Of a stretch of 64,000 nucleotides of DNA, positions 1 to 12,600 are shown piece by piece (the stretch's first letter is position 1; each line of letters begins with the position of its first letter). Location of the stretch: NCBI RefSeq assembly GCF_049243985.1, contig NC_135381.1, positions 13,503,345 through 13,567,344 on the forward strand, written 5' to 3'. The translations under genes were made by a program, and so were the position numbers. The DNA is from Paroedura picta (lineage: Eukaryota > Chordata > Lepidosauria > Squamata > Gekkonidae). A model generated the notes under the pieces. That model saw only the letters and a program-made list of their open reading frames with translations. It searched no databases and was not told the origin of the DNA.

Positions 1-49
1 AAAAACAGATTTGGAAGAGGGAATGATTGGAAAGGGAAGAGGTCTAGAG

Positions 50-185
50 CAGGGGTAGTCAACCTGTGGTCCTCCAGATGTCCATGGACTACAATTCCCA
101 TGAGCCCCTGCCAGCGTTTGCTGGCAGGGGCTCATGGGAATTGTAGTCCATGGACATCTGGAGGACCACAGGTTGACTAGCCCTG
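50..185. mobile_element. pMITE (palindromic hAT MITE)
   Basis: The two arms are near-perfect reverse complements around a short centre at about 115-120. The 8-bp flanks GTCTAGAG (42-49) and CTCTAGAG (186-193) are a 7/8 target-site duplication, as expected for a hAT transposon. There is no coding capacity, so it must be mobilised in trans. Confidence 0.9.
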
Positions 186-365
186 CTCTAGAGGGAAAAG
201 CCTGGGAGGAGAAGAGCAAACGGGGAGAGAGGGCAGGCAGAGAAGACAGCTGCAATTGCCCCCAGAATTGTAAGCTGCTGGAACAAACCATTTCAATGCC
301 ATGTGGGGGAAGTCACTTTTTAATGGGCTCTGTTGTGAAATGTTCCACACTTTTAAAAAAAGCAT

Positions 366-500
366 ACAAAAAAAAGAAGAGTTGGTTTTTATACCCCTCT
401 TTTCACTGCCCGAAGGAGTCTCAGATTGGCTTACCATCACCTTCCCTTCCTCTCCCTACAACAGACACCCTGTGAGGTGGGTGAGGCTGAGAGAACTCGG
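366..500 (-). repeat. SINE-A, 3' part
   Basis: Antisense copy starting with the AAGAAGAGTTGG tail and running through the body (ACAGACACCCTGTGAGGTGGG). The tRNA-like head is missing, so it is a 5'-truncated insertion. Confidence 0.75.
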
Positions 501-502
501 AC

Positions 503-602
503 AGGATAAATCTTTGTTGATCTTAAAGGTGCCATCGGACTGAAATGTTGACGTATTGTAGCATCAGTTTCTGTGAATCAGTGCTCACATCTTCAGATGC
601 CT
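503..602 (-). repeat. R2 fragment
   Basis: TTTGTTGATCTTAAAGGTGCCATCGGACT resembles, in the reverse sense, the R2 sequence at 25.6 and 49.1-49.3 kb, followed by CTTCAGATGCCTG. The class is not certain. It abuts the truncated SINE-A. Confidence 0.4.
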
Positions 603-785
603 GCCTTCTAATGGGGGGGGCCACTCAGAGGGGGGAGCCTATGAGTAATATTGGCTGTAATATTCCCCCCTCCCACACTCCGAAATGATAGTCCATTTCA
701 TTACTTTGGCTCTCTGCCACCTCATTCCGATTCCTGCTCCAATCAGGCTGATTATGAACCCCCACTTTGAAACCACCTCCTAGTG

Positions 786-908
786 CAGGGGTAGTCAAAC
801 TGCGGCCCTCCAGATGTCCATGAACTACAATTCCCAGCATTCGCTGGCAGGGGCTCCTGGGAATTGTAGTCCATGGACATCTGGAGGGCCGCAGTTTGAC
901 TACCCCTG
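786..908. mobile_element. pMITE
   Basis: Complete palindrome with ends CAGGGGTAGTCAAAC and GTTTGACTACCCCTG. The flanking 8-mers TCCTAGTG (778-785) and TCCTAGCG (909-916) match at 7/8. Confidence 0.9.
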
Positions 909-1778
909 TCCTAGCGCTTCAAATACATGCCTCTGGTTTCTCTGTAAGGCCTTGGAACAGGAGCACTAACATGGTAGCCTGTTTTTACAGGGCGCTCCTT
1001 TCTGGAGGGTGTTGTTAGATAGTGGGGCGAAGCCTTCCTCCTTGACCTCCCAATGCACTTCAAACAAGCCCTTTGCCACCCCAACCTCCACTTCCTCTGC
1101 CTGCTGTTCTTGCTTCCCAGTTGCCGTCTCTTGGGCTGTGTGTGCAAACCAATGAGGGGGGGGGTAAGAGTTGTCCCCTATTCTGCACTGACTATCTATG
1201 AACATAACCCACTGTAGTTTTCTTGCACCAGTGTGACTTCAGGGAATACATGGCAATGTGACCAAAACGAGATCCCTGGGGCCTAGCAACCAGTCTTGTA
1301 AACGAGGTTTACTGAAACAAAAGGGGAGGGAGTGGAAGGGGAACAGAAGTCAAGCTGCCAAGAGATAACAGTCTCTTCTGGTGTACAACCAAGGCCATAT
1401 CCAAGCACTTCACAGCGGAAGGAGGAAAAAGAAAATTTACTTTACAGGCCACCCTGCTGGGCATTTGAATGTTGGAACAGCTGTTTTTAGCATCTTCAGA
1501 ACTGCTGCGGCATGTTTCAGCAACCGCCTTTCGTGTTAAGTTTGTGTTAAAGCTGCAACACTTGGGTGTTAGTAAATATCAGAGGTACCCAGAGCACCCC
1601 CTCCATTGAGGGGCTTATGCAGATGAGAGGAGGAATGTGGAACGGAATGCACATCTGTATGGTTCCAATGTGCAGGCCAGTTCCTCTTGCAGATCCACAG
1701 CAGCAGAGCACGGCTTGTCCGGTCCACAATCGGTCATGACAGCCAGGATGTTCCGGAAAAAGCAGGCCTTCCTTTCCC
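909..1778. other. Intergenic, nothing recognised
   Basis: Apart from the TSD of the preceding MITE and a short G run near 1156, I see no gene, RNA gene or familiar repeat here. Confidence 0.5.
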
Positions 1779-2205
1779 ATGGGGCTTGTTCCAAATCTGT
1801 GGGATGCAGTGGCCAAAAAGGCTAATGCGGTCTTGGGGAGTATCAACAGAGGCATAACGTCCAGATCACAAGATGTCACAGTCCCAATGAAAGCCACCTC
1901 GGTCAGGCCGCACCTGCAATCTCGTGTGCACTTCTGGAGATGTCCCTTTGAAAAGGACAGAAGGGAGCATGTGCAGGAAAAACGAGAAAGGTGATCCGGG
2001 GCCTGGGGACCGAGCTCTACAAGGAAAGGCTGCTGGACGTGGGAATGTTCGGCGGGGAGAAGAGGAGGTTGAGAGAGGGCAGGATGGCTCTCTTGGAGTA
2101 TTTGGAGGAGGGCAAGGAAAGGTTCCCGGTGGCAGCAGGCAGGACGGACAAAAATGGGTTTAAATACAGGCAGAAAGAGACCCATTGGATCCTTGCAGGA
2201 AGAGT
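1779..2205 (+). pseudogene. CR1-type LINE, reverse transcriptase C-terminus (relic)
   Basis: The + strand reads, over two frames, NLWDAVAKKANAVLGSINRG, ...SVRPHLQSRVHFW... and then IRGLGTELYKERLLDVGMF followed by GEKRRLREG. This is the familiar C-terminal block of amniote CR1-like LINE proteins (KANxxLGxIxR, LVRPHLEYCVQFW, ERLxELGLFSLEKRRL). At least one frame change separates the two blocks, so it is a dead fragment. The 222-aa open frame on the opposite strand is a shadow of it. Confidence 0.65.
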
Positions 2206-2209
2206 ACTT

Positions 2210-2528
2210 CAGCAATTTATTTATTTAGATTTTTATACCACCCTTCCATATTTTTTATTTTATACCACCCTGGGCGGTTTACATAGAACGCCATGGGGTA
2301 ATTACATGGAACATCACAGCAAATATTACATATCAACTAGGATATTTCAACAGGCACATTGTTCAACAAAGAGAGCAACGTTAACGGTACTCTTAGGTAG
2401 GTCATAGCCGTGTACGGGGAGGACCAGGGGATGTTGTTGGGTCTGTCGGCCTCAAGCAAATGCATGGCGGAGGAGCCCCCTTTTGCAGGCCCTGTGGAAT
2501 TGTGGGAGTTTGGGCAGGACCCTGAAGG
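2210..2528 (-). repeat. L2-like LINE 3' end
   Basis: Antisense 3' tail TTTATTTAGATTTTTATACC and GGGCGGTTTACAT, continuing into GAGGAGCCCCCTTTTGCAGG. The same blocks in the same order occur in the longer copy at 13.05-13.73 kb. Confidence 0.65.
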
Positions 2529-2608
2529 AGACTAAGCGGCTTTGAGACTCCTTCGGGTGGAGAAAAGCGGCATATAAGAACCAACTCTTCTTCTGCTTCT
2601 TCTCCTCC
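2529..2608 (+). repeat. SINE-A, 3' end
   Basis: Only the last ~80 bp are present: AGCGGCTTTGAGACTCCTTC, then the AACCAACTCTTCTTCTGCTTC tail. It lies directly against the antisense LINE tail. Confidence 0.75.
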
Positions 2609-2639
2609 CCAGACTGCAGCCTAACGCCGGCCCAGCGGG

Positions 2640-3620
2640 AGCCTCAATGGCTAGCGGCCCATTCCGCACACACGGGGGGCTCCTGCGCTTCCCGTCGAGC
2701 TTCTCCTCCTGCACCGGGCGCGCTGCAAAAGCCCTTCGCAAAGGCAGGCCCCGACGTGCGCCGGCCGACCGAGTCCTGGAGCCTCTGCGTGCTGGCCGCC
2801 GGCCACAACCGGGGGGGGGGGGGGGAAAGCTTCGCCTGTCCGGCCGGCCGGGATCCAGGATGGGCTCTGCTCCGGCGGGGCCGTGCGCGGAAGGGACGCC
2901 TCCGCCGCCTTTGCGCAGGCCGAGGGAGGGAGGGAGGAGTCGTGGGCGGGGAGGGGAGGGGAGGGGCGGGGCGGGGCCGTCCGGACCAGGCCTAGAAGAG
3001 GAGGAGGAGGCGGCGCCGCTGCGACCGGGAGCCGAGGCCGGGAGAGCGATGGACCTGCGCATCCTGGAGCCCCGCGTGCGGGTCCTGAGCATCGCCCGGG
3101 ACGGCCTCTGGCTCTACACGCACCCGCTCCTCAAGATGCTGCTCCTGCCCCAGCGCAGCAGGTGCCCCCGGGGCGGGGGATCGGGGCCTCGCCGGCGACC
3201 TTGCGGGTCGGGGGGCCGGGCCGGGCCGGGAGAGGCCGAGCCGCCTTGGCGGGGCGGGGGGTTTGCCGCGGCGCCGGCCCCAGCGGGCTCTCCTTTCTAC
3301 GCGGGCCGTGCCGGCTGCCTGGGCCCAGGAGGCCCGCTGGCGTGCCGAGGAGCCGCGGCGGAAGAGCGGCCGGGTGGATGCCTGCAAGACGCGCGCAACC
3401 GTGGATGGCGGCGGGGAAGGGGGTTGCGCGCCCTGGGGGGAGCCCGCGGCCTTGGGGGCTGTGCGGGAGGCTGGGGGGCTCCAAGGCCCCTAAGTGGCTG
3501 GGGGGGGGGTTACTTTCCATTTTGGGGAAGGGTGGCCGTTTTGGGTGAAGGCTTTGCCCCGATGGGCACCTGGCGCTCCGCAGGACGGGCGCTGGAGGCT
3601 GGCGGTGAAAATCGGGGCGT
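2640..3620. promoter_or_regulatory. CpG-island promoter of CASTOR1
   Basis: A ~1 kb island of very high G+C with abundant CpG surrounds the first coding exon, unlike the AT-richer flanks. It holds a G tract at about 2811-2825 and a GGGGAGGGG/GGGGCGGGG run at 2948-2976. That run offers several Sp1-type GGGGCGGGG boxes and a possible G-quadruplex about 75-100 bp upstream of the start codon. No TATA box is evident. This fits a dispersed housekeeping-type promoter; the transcription start itself cannot be placed. Confidence 0.75.
3049..3161 (+). CDS. CASTOR1: CASTOR1 coding exon 1
   Basis: Encodes residues 1-37 plus two bases (MDLRILEPRV...LPQRS, AG|G). The donor is CAGCAG|GTGCCC. The frame stays open upstream to an ATG at 2647, but only the part from 3049 matches the family. 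Confidence 0.93.
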
Positions 3621-6600
3621 GCTGTTTCCTTAGGGGGAGAATAGGGTGGGGACACCGGGGAGGGGGTGTATCTCTTTGGGTGGTCCTCACCCCTCATTTC
3701 ACCTGGAGGTTAATTAGAGGGGCTAGCAACTGGAGGTCGGCCCCATTATCAGCAGGCCCGTCCAGATCCTAACCAGTGGATAATAGAATAATGCTATGGA
3801 AGAAGGACATTTTTCTAGCGATGGATCACCATCCTTATCCCTTAATGCAGGGGTAGTCAAACCTGCGGCCCTCCAGATATCCATGGACTACAATTCCCAT
3901 GAGACCCTGCTGGCAGGGGCTCCTGGGAATTGTAGTCCATGGACATTTGGAGGGCCGCAGTTTGACTACCCCTGCCTTAATGTGTCTGGAGGTCTTCCCG
4001 TATTTGTATTAGCAATTAAGGTGGGGGAAATATGTCTTCTCGTTTTTTAATAGTTGAAACAGAGGTGAATTAGATGCATTACTTGGTATGGATGGATTGG
4101 GCCAGGCTGTTCCCAATTTGTCAGGTCTCTGAAGCTCAGCAGGGTCAGCTGGATAGTACTTGGATGGGAGACCACCAAGGAAGTCCTGGATTGTGCCAAG
4201 CCACTTCTGTAAGTCTCTTGCTTTGAAAACCCTTCAGCAGGGGTGGCCAAATTATGGCTCTCCAGATGACCATGGACTACAGTTCCCACGAGACTTTGCA
4301 TGTGCTGGCAGGGGTTCATGGGAATTGTAGTCCACTGACGTCTGGAAAGCCATAGTTTGGCCATCCCTGGTCTACAGGGTTGCCATAAATTGGCGGCAAC
4401 TTGAAATCACCTTTCACCACCATGAATTGAAGGGGGTGTGTGTGGAGATCTCTCCCTTCTACTACCTTAATTGAGTGAATGAGCAGACAGGTGCAAGTGG
4501 TACTTAACTTAGCGGTAGCTCCTTTTGAGTGCTCCTCCCCAAAGCTGGCCTTCACAGTTATATTTGCATTTGGCCTCAACTGCAGTCTCCCAGTTTGAGT
4601 CAGAGCGGTCTGATTCCTAGAATTTCACACATGCAGACTTCTGTCTGGAATCTGGTGCTGGCTAGAAAATTCCACTTCTTGGAAATTTGGGTCCTATTGT
4701 TTAAAACAACTGGCAAGTTAACTCAAAACTATCCTGTGCCTCATTTCTTCCATTGGGGGGACGCTGCTCCCAATCTAGACCCAAACTGGGCCTGGAAAAG
4801 TTCAGCAAATCGTAGGTGAAAGTTTTATAAGCTCATGTCAACATTGAAGGTCGCCTCCTCTGCCCAGCAAGGAGGGGAAGAGAGAAATCCATGTTCTTGG
4901 GCATCAAACAAATAAATTAGGCATTAGTGAATCAGCCTTCCCCACGGCAGTCCCAGTCCCAATTCTGCTGAAGCCAAAAGGAGGTTTAGGATATGGTGAC
5001 CAGATTGTCCCACTTTTGGAGGGACATCTGGGGGGGGGCTAATTGTACTTATGTTGAAATTAAAATATACATATTACAATACTATTTTTGCACTCTATGC
5101 ATTCTATGAAGCTTTTTGTTGCTCCATATAGACCAAATTTTTAATCAAGAACCCCTCCCCCCCCCGGTCAATGGTGTCCCGCTTTACCAATGTTAAAATC
5201 TGGTCACCTTATTTAGGACAGTTTAAACCAATAGATTTCCAGTGGCAGAGCCCACTTCAGCACATGCATTGAGGCATTATCCTCCTTTGACAGTTCTAGA
5301 TATGTCACTGCAGATGCAGCCTGAATGCTGTGTGATACCCCTCATTCATTGCATGGCTTTTTAGTACCATTCTTTCCCCTCTTATGCATCTGCCAGACTT
5401 CTGTGGTGGTAAAAATGGAGAGACAGACAAACAGAGTTGTAAAGACTTAACACAGCATACCCTCTGGGAATTTTGCTAAAGTTCACTTAACTGGGATCTG
5501 ACTCAAGTATGTACAAGTTCGTCTAATTGTGCCAATCTGAGCGGCTTATTTTGTGTTCACGCTGTACTTTGCAAAGAGTTTAAGGCAGCAGGCCTAAGAA
5601 TGCTTAACTGGGGGTAAAGTTAAGGTAAACAGAGCTGGACGGTTCAAATTATTTTGGTAGGCTTTGGTTGAGACCCAAATTTGTTTCTTCCAGCAACTTT
5701 TCAGGCTTAATTATAAAGCTTGCAGTGCCCTGGATCCTCAGTCCTGAGGTTGTGTGTATGTGTGTGTGTGTCACAAGTTAAGCTTTTTATTCCTGAACAA
5801 GGGGGGGGGGGAGGCTGTTGTGTGTCCCACTAGGAAACTTGCCTGTACTGACAGGTACACAGGGCAGGTAGATGTTCCCGTAACCATTTCAGATTAGGAA
5901 AACAGTGAGAGGGAAGGTTTGACACCCCCCATGCCACAGTTCTGTTTGTAATCAGGCTCCTGCATGAAACCTGGAAAACTTTGAAAACGGAAAGGTGTGC
6001 ATTAGGCTACCTACCGTACCTGCCTCTTTGAACTTTATAGTTCCTTCAGGGGCTGCCAGGGTCAGTGCTCCCAGTTTGTCCCATTCAAGGTGTTGGTGTT
6101 AGCCGTTAATGGCCTGGGACCTTCATACCTAGGGGGATCGCCTCTCCTTACACCCCCCCATGCTTCCTTTGGGCATCCTTGAGCGGGTCTGGCAGGTGTG
6201 TGAGCCTATAATGGCCAGAGGAAGGGCCTTCTCAGTTGTGGCCCCTACCCTGTGGCATGCACCCTTGGGGGATGCCTTGCCCTGGTGGACTTGTTTCATT
6301 TCTGCAGGCCAATCCGCATGTAGTCCACATGTTTGGGCTGATTTTATTAGTGGTGTGGTTCTAGCCACAAATTTGAATAGTTAAATAGTATTTGTGATTT
6401 GATTTTATGTTGTTCCTTAATGTACATATATGGTTTTAATGTTGGAGGTGGCCACGAGACTCCTTAGGTGAGTGGTGGCTAAAAGAAAATCTAATAAATA
6501 AAAATAGTGTCGGTACAAACTACTGCTCTTGAGTTTTTGCTGATGGCGTCTAGCAACCCTGAGTCCCTTTGGCATCATTTCCTGTATGCCCTAACGCCCC

Positions 6601-9600
6601 CCTCCCCTCATGGCTGTTCCTTTTCTTCCTGCCTGGTCTCACGCTTCCTCCCCAGAGTTGCTCTAGCTAGGCTTTCTTCTGAAACCTTGAATACACCACC
6701 CATTGTTCATGCTTTAGTGGCCTCCTCCCTTTAGCCTCCTCTGTCCTTCTTAATAGTGTCCTCTCCCTCCTCCCAAAGCACATATCTTGAGCATTCTGTG
6801 ATTTACTTGGAGCTGCTCTCCCATCTTGATTTTGTACCCTCTACCTCCCCCCCCCCAGCCTTATTCTCCACCTGCACTTCTCTCCTCAAGATACTTGTTC
6901 TCATTCCGCAGCATGCTCTGCCTCTTCCTTCTGCCTCCTTTTGTCTGAGATTTCTTATGCTCAGCCTCCTTCCATTCTAAGGCTTGTGCCAAGTCTTTGG
7001 TCCACACCAGTGTGAATGGTTAACCCAGGCTTTCTCAACCAGGGTTTCGTGAAATCTGGGTTTTTTTTTGACGGAAGGGTTTCCAGAACGAGCAGGATTT
7101 AATTAATTTTAATATATTTTTAAAAATGTGTTAAACATTTATTGGATGATATGACCATAGATAGTCATGTCAACCTGCCCCCCACCTCAAAATTGCCAAT
7201 GGCAGGCCTGAAGAGGGTGGGAAGGGGAGGGGCCCTGGGTGGGCATGTCCACAGCTCTGCTTCCCAACCATATTCCGTACGATCTCGCCACTTCTGGGGT
7301 TTCTCGGAGCCTGAAGAATGCTTCAGGGGTTTCTCAGTGGTAAAAAAGTCGAGAAAGGCCAGGTTACTCCCACCGGAACGACAGCCTTCCCTGCCACCGT
7401 GCGAGTTGGCCTGCAAATGGTTTGGTTCCGTGGGTTGCTGAACGTTCCGTGCCGCTGCTCCTGTTTCACTGAGCTCTTGTTAGTGTTATCTCTGTATTGC
7501 ACCTGGGGCTGAAGGAAAGAGGAAGGCTTGCCTTAGGACCTGTAGCCAGTTTGTGGAGGAGGTCAGGCTTGATGTGAGAGCGTTCTGGTTCACACCTTGC
7601 ATTGCTCCACTGCCAGATAACAGGCATGCTGGAAGTCAGTAAAAGAGACAAAGGGTTCACGATAGGCAGAGCATAGTGACTATGCTCTGTCAATTGCCAA
7701 CCCCGCTCCTGTCCCATGCTTGCATGCCTGAAGTCCAAGCCATGCAGTGCTGGTAAACATGCATACCCACAGGGAGGAGAGATGGGGCTGTTGAGTCCTG
7801 TCACCATTAATTGTGGCCTTTCAAGGTGTGTTGGTGGCGGTTTCTGCAACAGGAGAGGGAATTAATCGGGAATGGGCCCAGGGAATGATGGCCATGGACA
7901 GTGCTTACAAGTCGCAGGAGACTTATAGGGTCTTCAGGGTATGCTGGTTTCAGAGGTAGTTTGCCACTGCTTGCCTCTGTGTGGCAACTTCCTCAGTGGT
8001 CTCCCATCCAAAAATTAACCAGGGTGGATGCTGCTGAGCTTCTGAAGTCTGACAAGATTGGGCTAGTCTGGGCCAACAAGGTCAGGGCCTAGGAAATGCT
8101 GTACCTCAAAACCTTGTGTTCTATGCTCTAGGCATTGCTGCACCCAGTACAAGCTTTTCAGCAGATGGGTGTGGTGATGCCAGTGGAACGGTGTACAGGT
8201 TGGCGACCTGCAGGCAAGAGTTGAGTGGGGTCTCTGTACAGCCGACAGTCTGTCCTGTGGCTGTGCTTGGGCACCGAGTTTCCATTTTTTGAAGCAGAGG
8301 AAGGAACTGCATCCAGTTGTTGAAATCTGCTGCTCAGTGGCACTTCCCTGTTATGGGATGCTGAATTCTTCCTGTTTCTAAGGGCACTGCACTAGAGCCT
8401 TGAGGAGGAAGTCTACTCCTTCCAGTGTTACATTTGCCGCCTTTGGGGTCGAGTAGGATAAGGGGGGAATTGTGCCTTGCTGAAAGCTCCAACAAAGAAT
8501 TCCAGTCGGACCCACAAAGTCAGAAACAAAAGTCTGAAGATATGGCAAAAATTAATAAAGCTCAAGGGTTGCATGTCAAGCCAAGCCAAAATGAGACTCC
8601 AGATGATACACTTGTGTTCAGTGTTCACAACAGCTTCAAACATAGCATGAAATCAATGTAAATCAAATAAGGTTATGTATAAACCTATTAGTTCTTCATT
8701 ACCCCTGAATTAGTTACATACCTTAAAGAACACAATATAATTCTAATCCCCTTCCAATAGGCATTGCCTTTATCAATCCATACTAAAAAGTAAGTACGAC
8801 AATAAGTATAATATTTCCATATTTAAACTGACCAATGTAATTAATCCCATTTTTTATCCCAATCATACTTACCTTCCAATATCAGTAGGGCACATGGCTC
8901 TCAGAAGTTTCTGGAGACCCTTCTGTCAAATTGCAAACAGGGTCTCAGCACATTCCTGCAAAAATTCTTATAGAAATACACCGCTCAAAGGGAACAGGTG
9001 CATTGCAGCTCAAATGGCCAAACAATAAAGTGTGTTTCCATACCTAAAATGCATATATTGTTGAAAGCTAGCAGATAGTCCCAACACTGGCTCACATGTC
9101 CAACTCTGATTTTGTTGTTTTCCTAGGTGCAAGTTCTTCAGCTTAACCGAAACTCCTGAAGACTATACTGTTATACTGGATGAAGAAGGGTTTAAAGGTA
9201 TCAGTGCCCTGGTTGGGTTGGCTGTCTCAACCATTTGTCTTTATCGCCTCTCTTGCTGTGTGTTTAAATTATATTGCCATTTAAGGATTGCTTTCCCCGC
9301 CCACAAGGCATTCATGACCTCTCTATTGGTTGATTTGTTCTGAGCCTTTGAGAAGAAAGTTGGCCTGTCCCTCTCTTCTAAGGGTAACTTCTTGTAAGCC
9401 TCCTAAGGGAGGGAGGGAAGAAGAGAGGGATGGTCCAACAGCATCTCTTTATTGCTGATCTTGGCCGGATGCTGCCAATAGCTGACTCTTAGGATGGACC
9501 TGCAGTTCCTTCATGTAGAAGTGGGTGGGATTGGCCAAGCCAAGCCTCATGGTTCCAAGCAACCCCCCCGCCCAAGAGGTAGGAGGACAAAAGGCAACGC

Positions 9601-12600
9601 TTGATGGTAAGATGCAGGTTCTCAGAAGGAATCTTGCAGGGGTAGTGGATGGTGTGTATCAATCTCTTTGCCTCACCATGGTTAGCCTTGAGCCCAGAGA
9701 CAACCTAGGAATTGGGGGGTGGTGGGTTAAAGCATCACCCAATGACTCTCTTTGTCCTCCAGGTATGTGAGGAGGTTGTCTTGGGTTCTAGGTCTTTGCA
9801 TGTGGAAGGAAATGTGTTTACGTGTACCCTTGTCCTCCTGATGACTCTCCTTTATGTGTGCATGCTCTCTGTCTCTCTTGCTCTCTCTCCAGCCTTGGGA
9901 TTGGGGACATCCTGACTACCAACTCCTTAGCCCAGGATTGTGAGGGCTTAAATAGACCCTCACAGCCTCTTATGCCCCACCTCCCTCCCTCCTGTCTTGT
10001 GGGGCTGTCTGGCTTTGCACCGCCTCTCTCACCTCCCACGCAGCTACTGCTCCCTCTGGCGCCATCTGCAGGTGAGCCAAGTCACAGTCCTGCCGCTGGG
10101 ACGTGTCTCCGCTGATCAGCTGGAGTGCAGAGGTGGAGTTGGCGCTCCCAGCTGCCGTGGCTGAGCAGAACTGGCCCATTGAGGGGCCCCAGTCAGCAAG
10201 GCCACCATCCAGGGCTTCAGAGGGGAGAGTGTGGCACTGAAGCTCGAGGAGTGTCCTGCTCCCCCCGTCCTTCTATCTCCAGCACCTCCAGGAGACGGAA
10301 AAGGTTGAGGCTCATATCCTTAAGGGTTTGCTTAAAACATTTTTATCCCACCTCTGCTCAGAATGAAGGCAACCACCAGGGCAGCAACTGGCTTGCAAGG
10401 ACGCAAAATAGACCAGTCTGAGATATCGCTCTAAGTTACAGATTATGGTGCACAAATTTAAAAAGGACACTGAGTTGGAACAGCCAAATGCATTGAAACG
10501 ATTGATCTTCCACCAGAGGCCAGATGATTTGGCTTTGTAGTAAAACCTGTCAATACATGACACTCATGCCGTTTTGCCTGTGGGCACTTTGGATCGATAG
10601 GCAGTCCTAACTTTGGGCATAATGAGTTATTTGGGAAGAGTCCCTTCAAGAGACAAGAAACCTGCGCTTAGAGAAACCCTCGCTGGCCTGTGCCACTAAA
10701 GCAGAGATTTTCCTGGTTCAGGTTTGTGTCCATCTTCTCGCCTCTGCGGCACCCTGTTACAGGGCAGCAAAGGCTGTGAGAGGGAAACTCAAGTCCTAAA
10801 CCTTATTGGACCTGAACCAGGAGACTTTGGTTCCTTATAGTGGCTCCCCTTTCTTGGTACTCCTCATTTGCCGGTGGTGATCAGCTTTAGAGTGTAAGTC
10901 TAAACAAGGAACAAGCCATCTAAAAGTTGAAATAGGAGAGGTGGGATAAACTGAGGAAGAACTGAACAGATACAGTTTTGAGGAGGTGGTTTAACAGGGC
11001 TGCTCTGTGAAAACAGCACTATCAGGACTGTGACAAGCCCAAGGTCACCCAGCTTGTGGAGGAGTGGGGAATCAGACCTGGCTCGCCAGATTAGAAGCTG
11101 CCGCTCTTAACTACTACACCAAGCTGGTTGTCTAATAATCCCGAAAGAAGGGGTAAGGATTCTGTATTGCGATTGGCAGCTCCAGCAGACAGCTGGAGGG
11201 GAAAAAGAGAATCTCTGTTGCCCAGGCAGCACAGTTCCATCCTTAAATCTTAACGAGAGGCCACAGGAAAGCATGGAATGGCAGAAGGCAGTATGGTTAA
11301 CCGGATTACCCTGCAGTTGCAGATAAGCCTGTGTATTGTTCTCGCAGGTGACGGGGAATCTGTCCATCTGTCTCTTTGAGGGTAAGAGCAAAGGTCACCT
11401 TCAATTTTAACCTGGTGGGAGGGAGGGCCTTTGGTATCAAAGGCTGCTATGAAGCTTTCTGGGGACACAGTCTGTGTAACAGCCTCGTTCCTCCTTGCCC
11501 AGGGAAAAGGGGCCTGCCATTGCCGGCCCCTTCCAAGACCAGCAGGGAACAGATGCCCTGGTATTGTGAATCTGTTTGTTTTTCCCATGGGGCAAGCGCA
11601 GGGCCGGAGGAAGAGAGATAGGAAGTGTCACCGGGGCAGCCCAGTCAGGGCCGACAACAGCGGCTTTTGTGTAACCGGCTTCTGGCTCCTCTCCAGGATG
11701 GGTTTGGCAGAACATTTCCAGAGCGGACGGAAGGCGCAGCCTTTGCAAGGAGGGGTGTTGTTGTTTTTTTCGCACGGTTCCCAGGCGAAAGGGTAGAATA
11801 CTGCCTACAGTACCTGTTTCCCTAATCTGTATTGTCTGGCTCTTACGCTAATGCAGTTGCACGGAATGTAGGTCTGCTCCGGAGGCTGACGAATCTGCAA
11901 TCCAGAGCCAGCATGGTTCAGATTGGCAGCCTCCGAGCTGGAGAACCGGGTCTGATTCCCTACTCCTCCTCTTCCTGCGGGGGGACCTCGGGCCAATCTC
12001 TCAGAGCTCTGTCACCCCCGCCTCCCTCACAAGGTGACTGTTGTGGAAAGAGGAAGGGAAGGCGGTCGCGAGCTGCTTTGAGGCTCCCTAGGGTAGAGAA
12101 AAGCGGGGCTTAAAAACCAACTCTTCTTCAGGTTCTGCGAGGGAAGGGGAAGGTGTCAGTTTGGCTGGGATTAAAGATTCACGTGAGAGTGGCTGAGCAC
12201 TGGGAAGGCTCTCTAGAATGCAGGGGAGCCAGAATGTCCTGGCTTCTCCTGGGACTATTGTCCTGCATTCCCGCCTGGATCGGATCAGTATTGCAACCTG
12301 AGGTGTGCGTGATGAAGCCGGCAGGACAGAGCTCAGATCTGCTCCGCTGTGAGTGGCACATGGGCTTTAGGGGGTGTCTGCGTGGGTTCTGTCTTTAAAG
12401 GACGAGGCTGGCCAAGCTGTGGCACAGGCAAAGGAAGTGGCCAGCCTCCCTAGGCAGGAGGAAGAGGGCGTGTCCCAGATCAGGAAGCGTGCCTCCTATG
12501 CCTGGGTGGGGTGCAGTTGACACCTGCACCAACCACCAGGAATTTGGGGTGATCAGAAGACTCTGGTGGTTGGGTAGGTTTGTAGAAGAGGCGGTGGTCC

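Noticed and set aside
1547-2215. 222-aa open frame on the minus strand
   Set aside because: It lies opposite a CR1-type LINE coding relic and resembles no family; it is a shadow frame.
2647-3633. 328-aa frame running through the CpG island as a single-exon gene
   Set aside because: Only the part from 3049 to 3161 matches CASTOR1; after the GTGCCC donor the frame enters intron 1. The length is explained by high G+C.
4088-4220. Possible 5S rRNA gene
   Set aside because: Only part of the 5S sequence is kept and it is fused to a SINE body; five similar fragments occur in the window.
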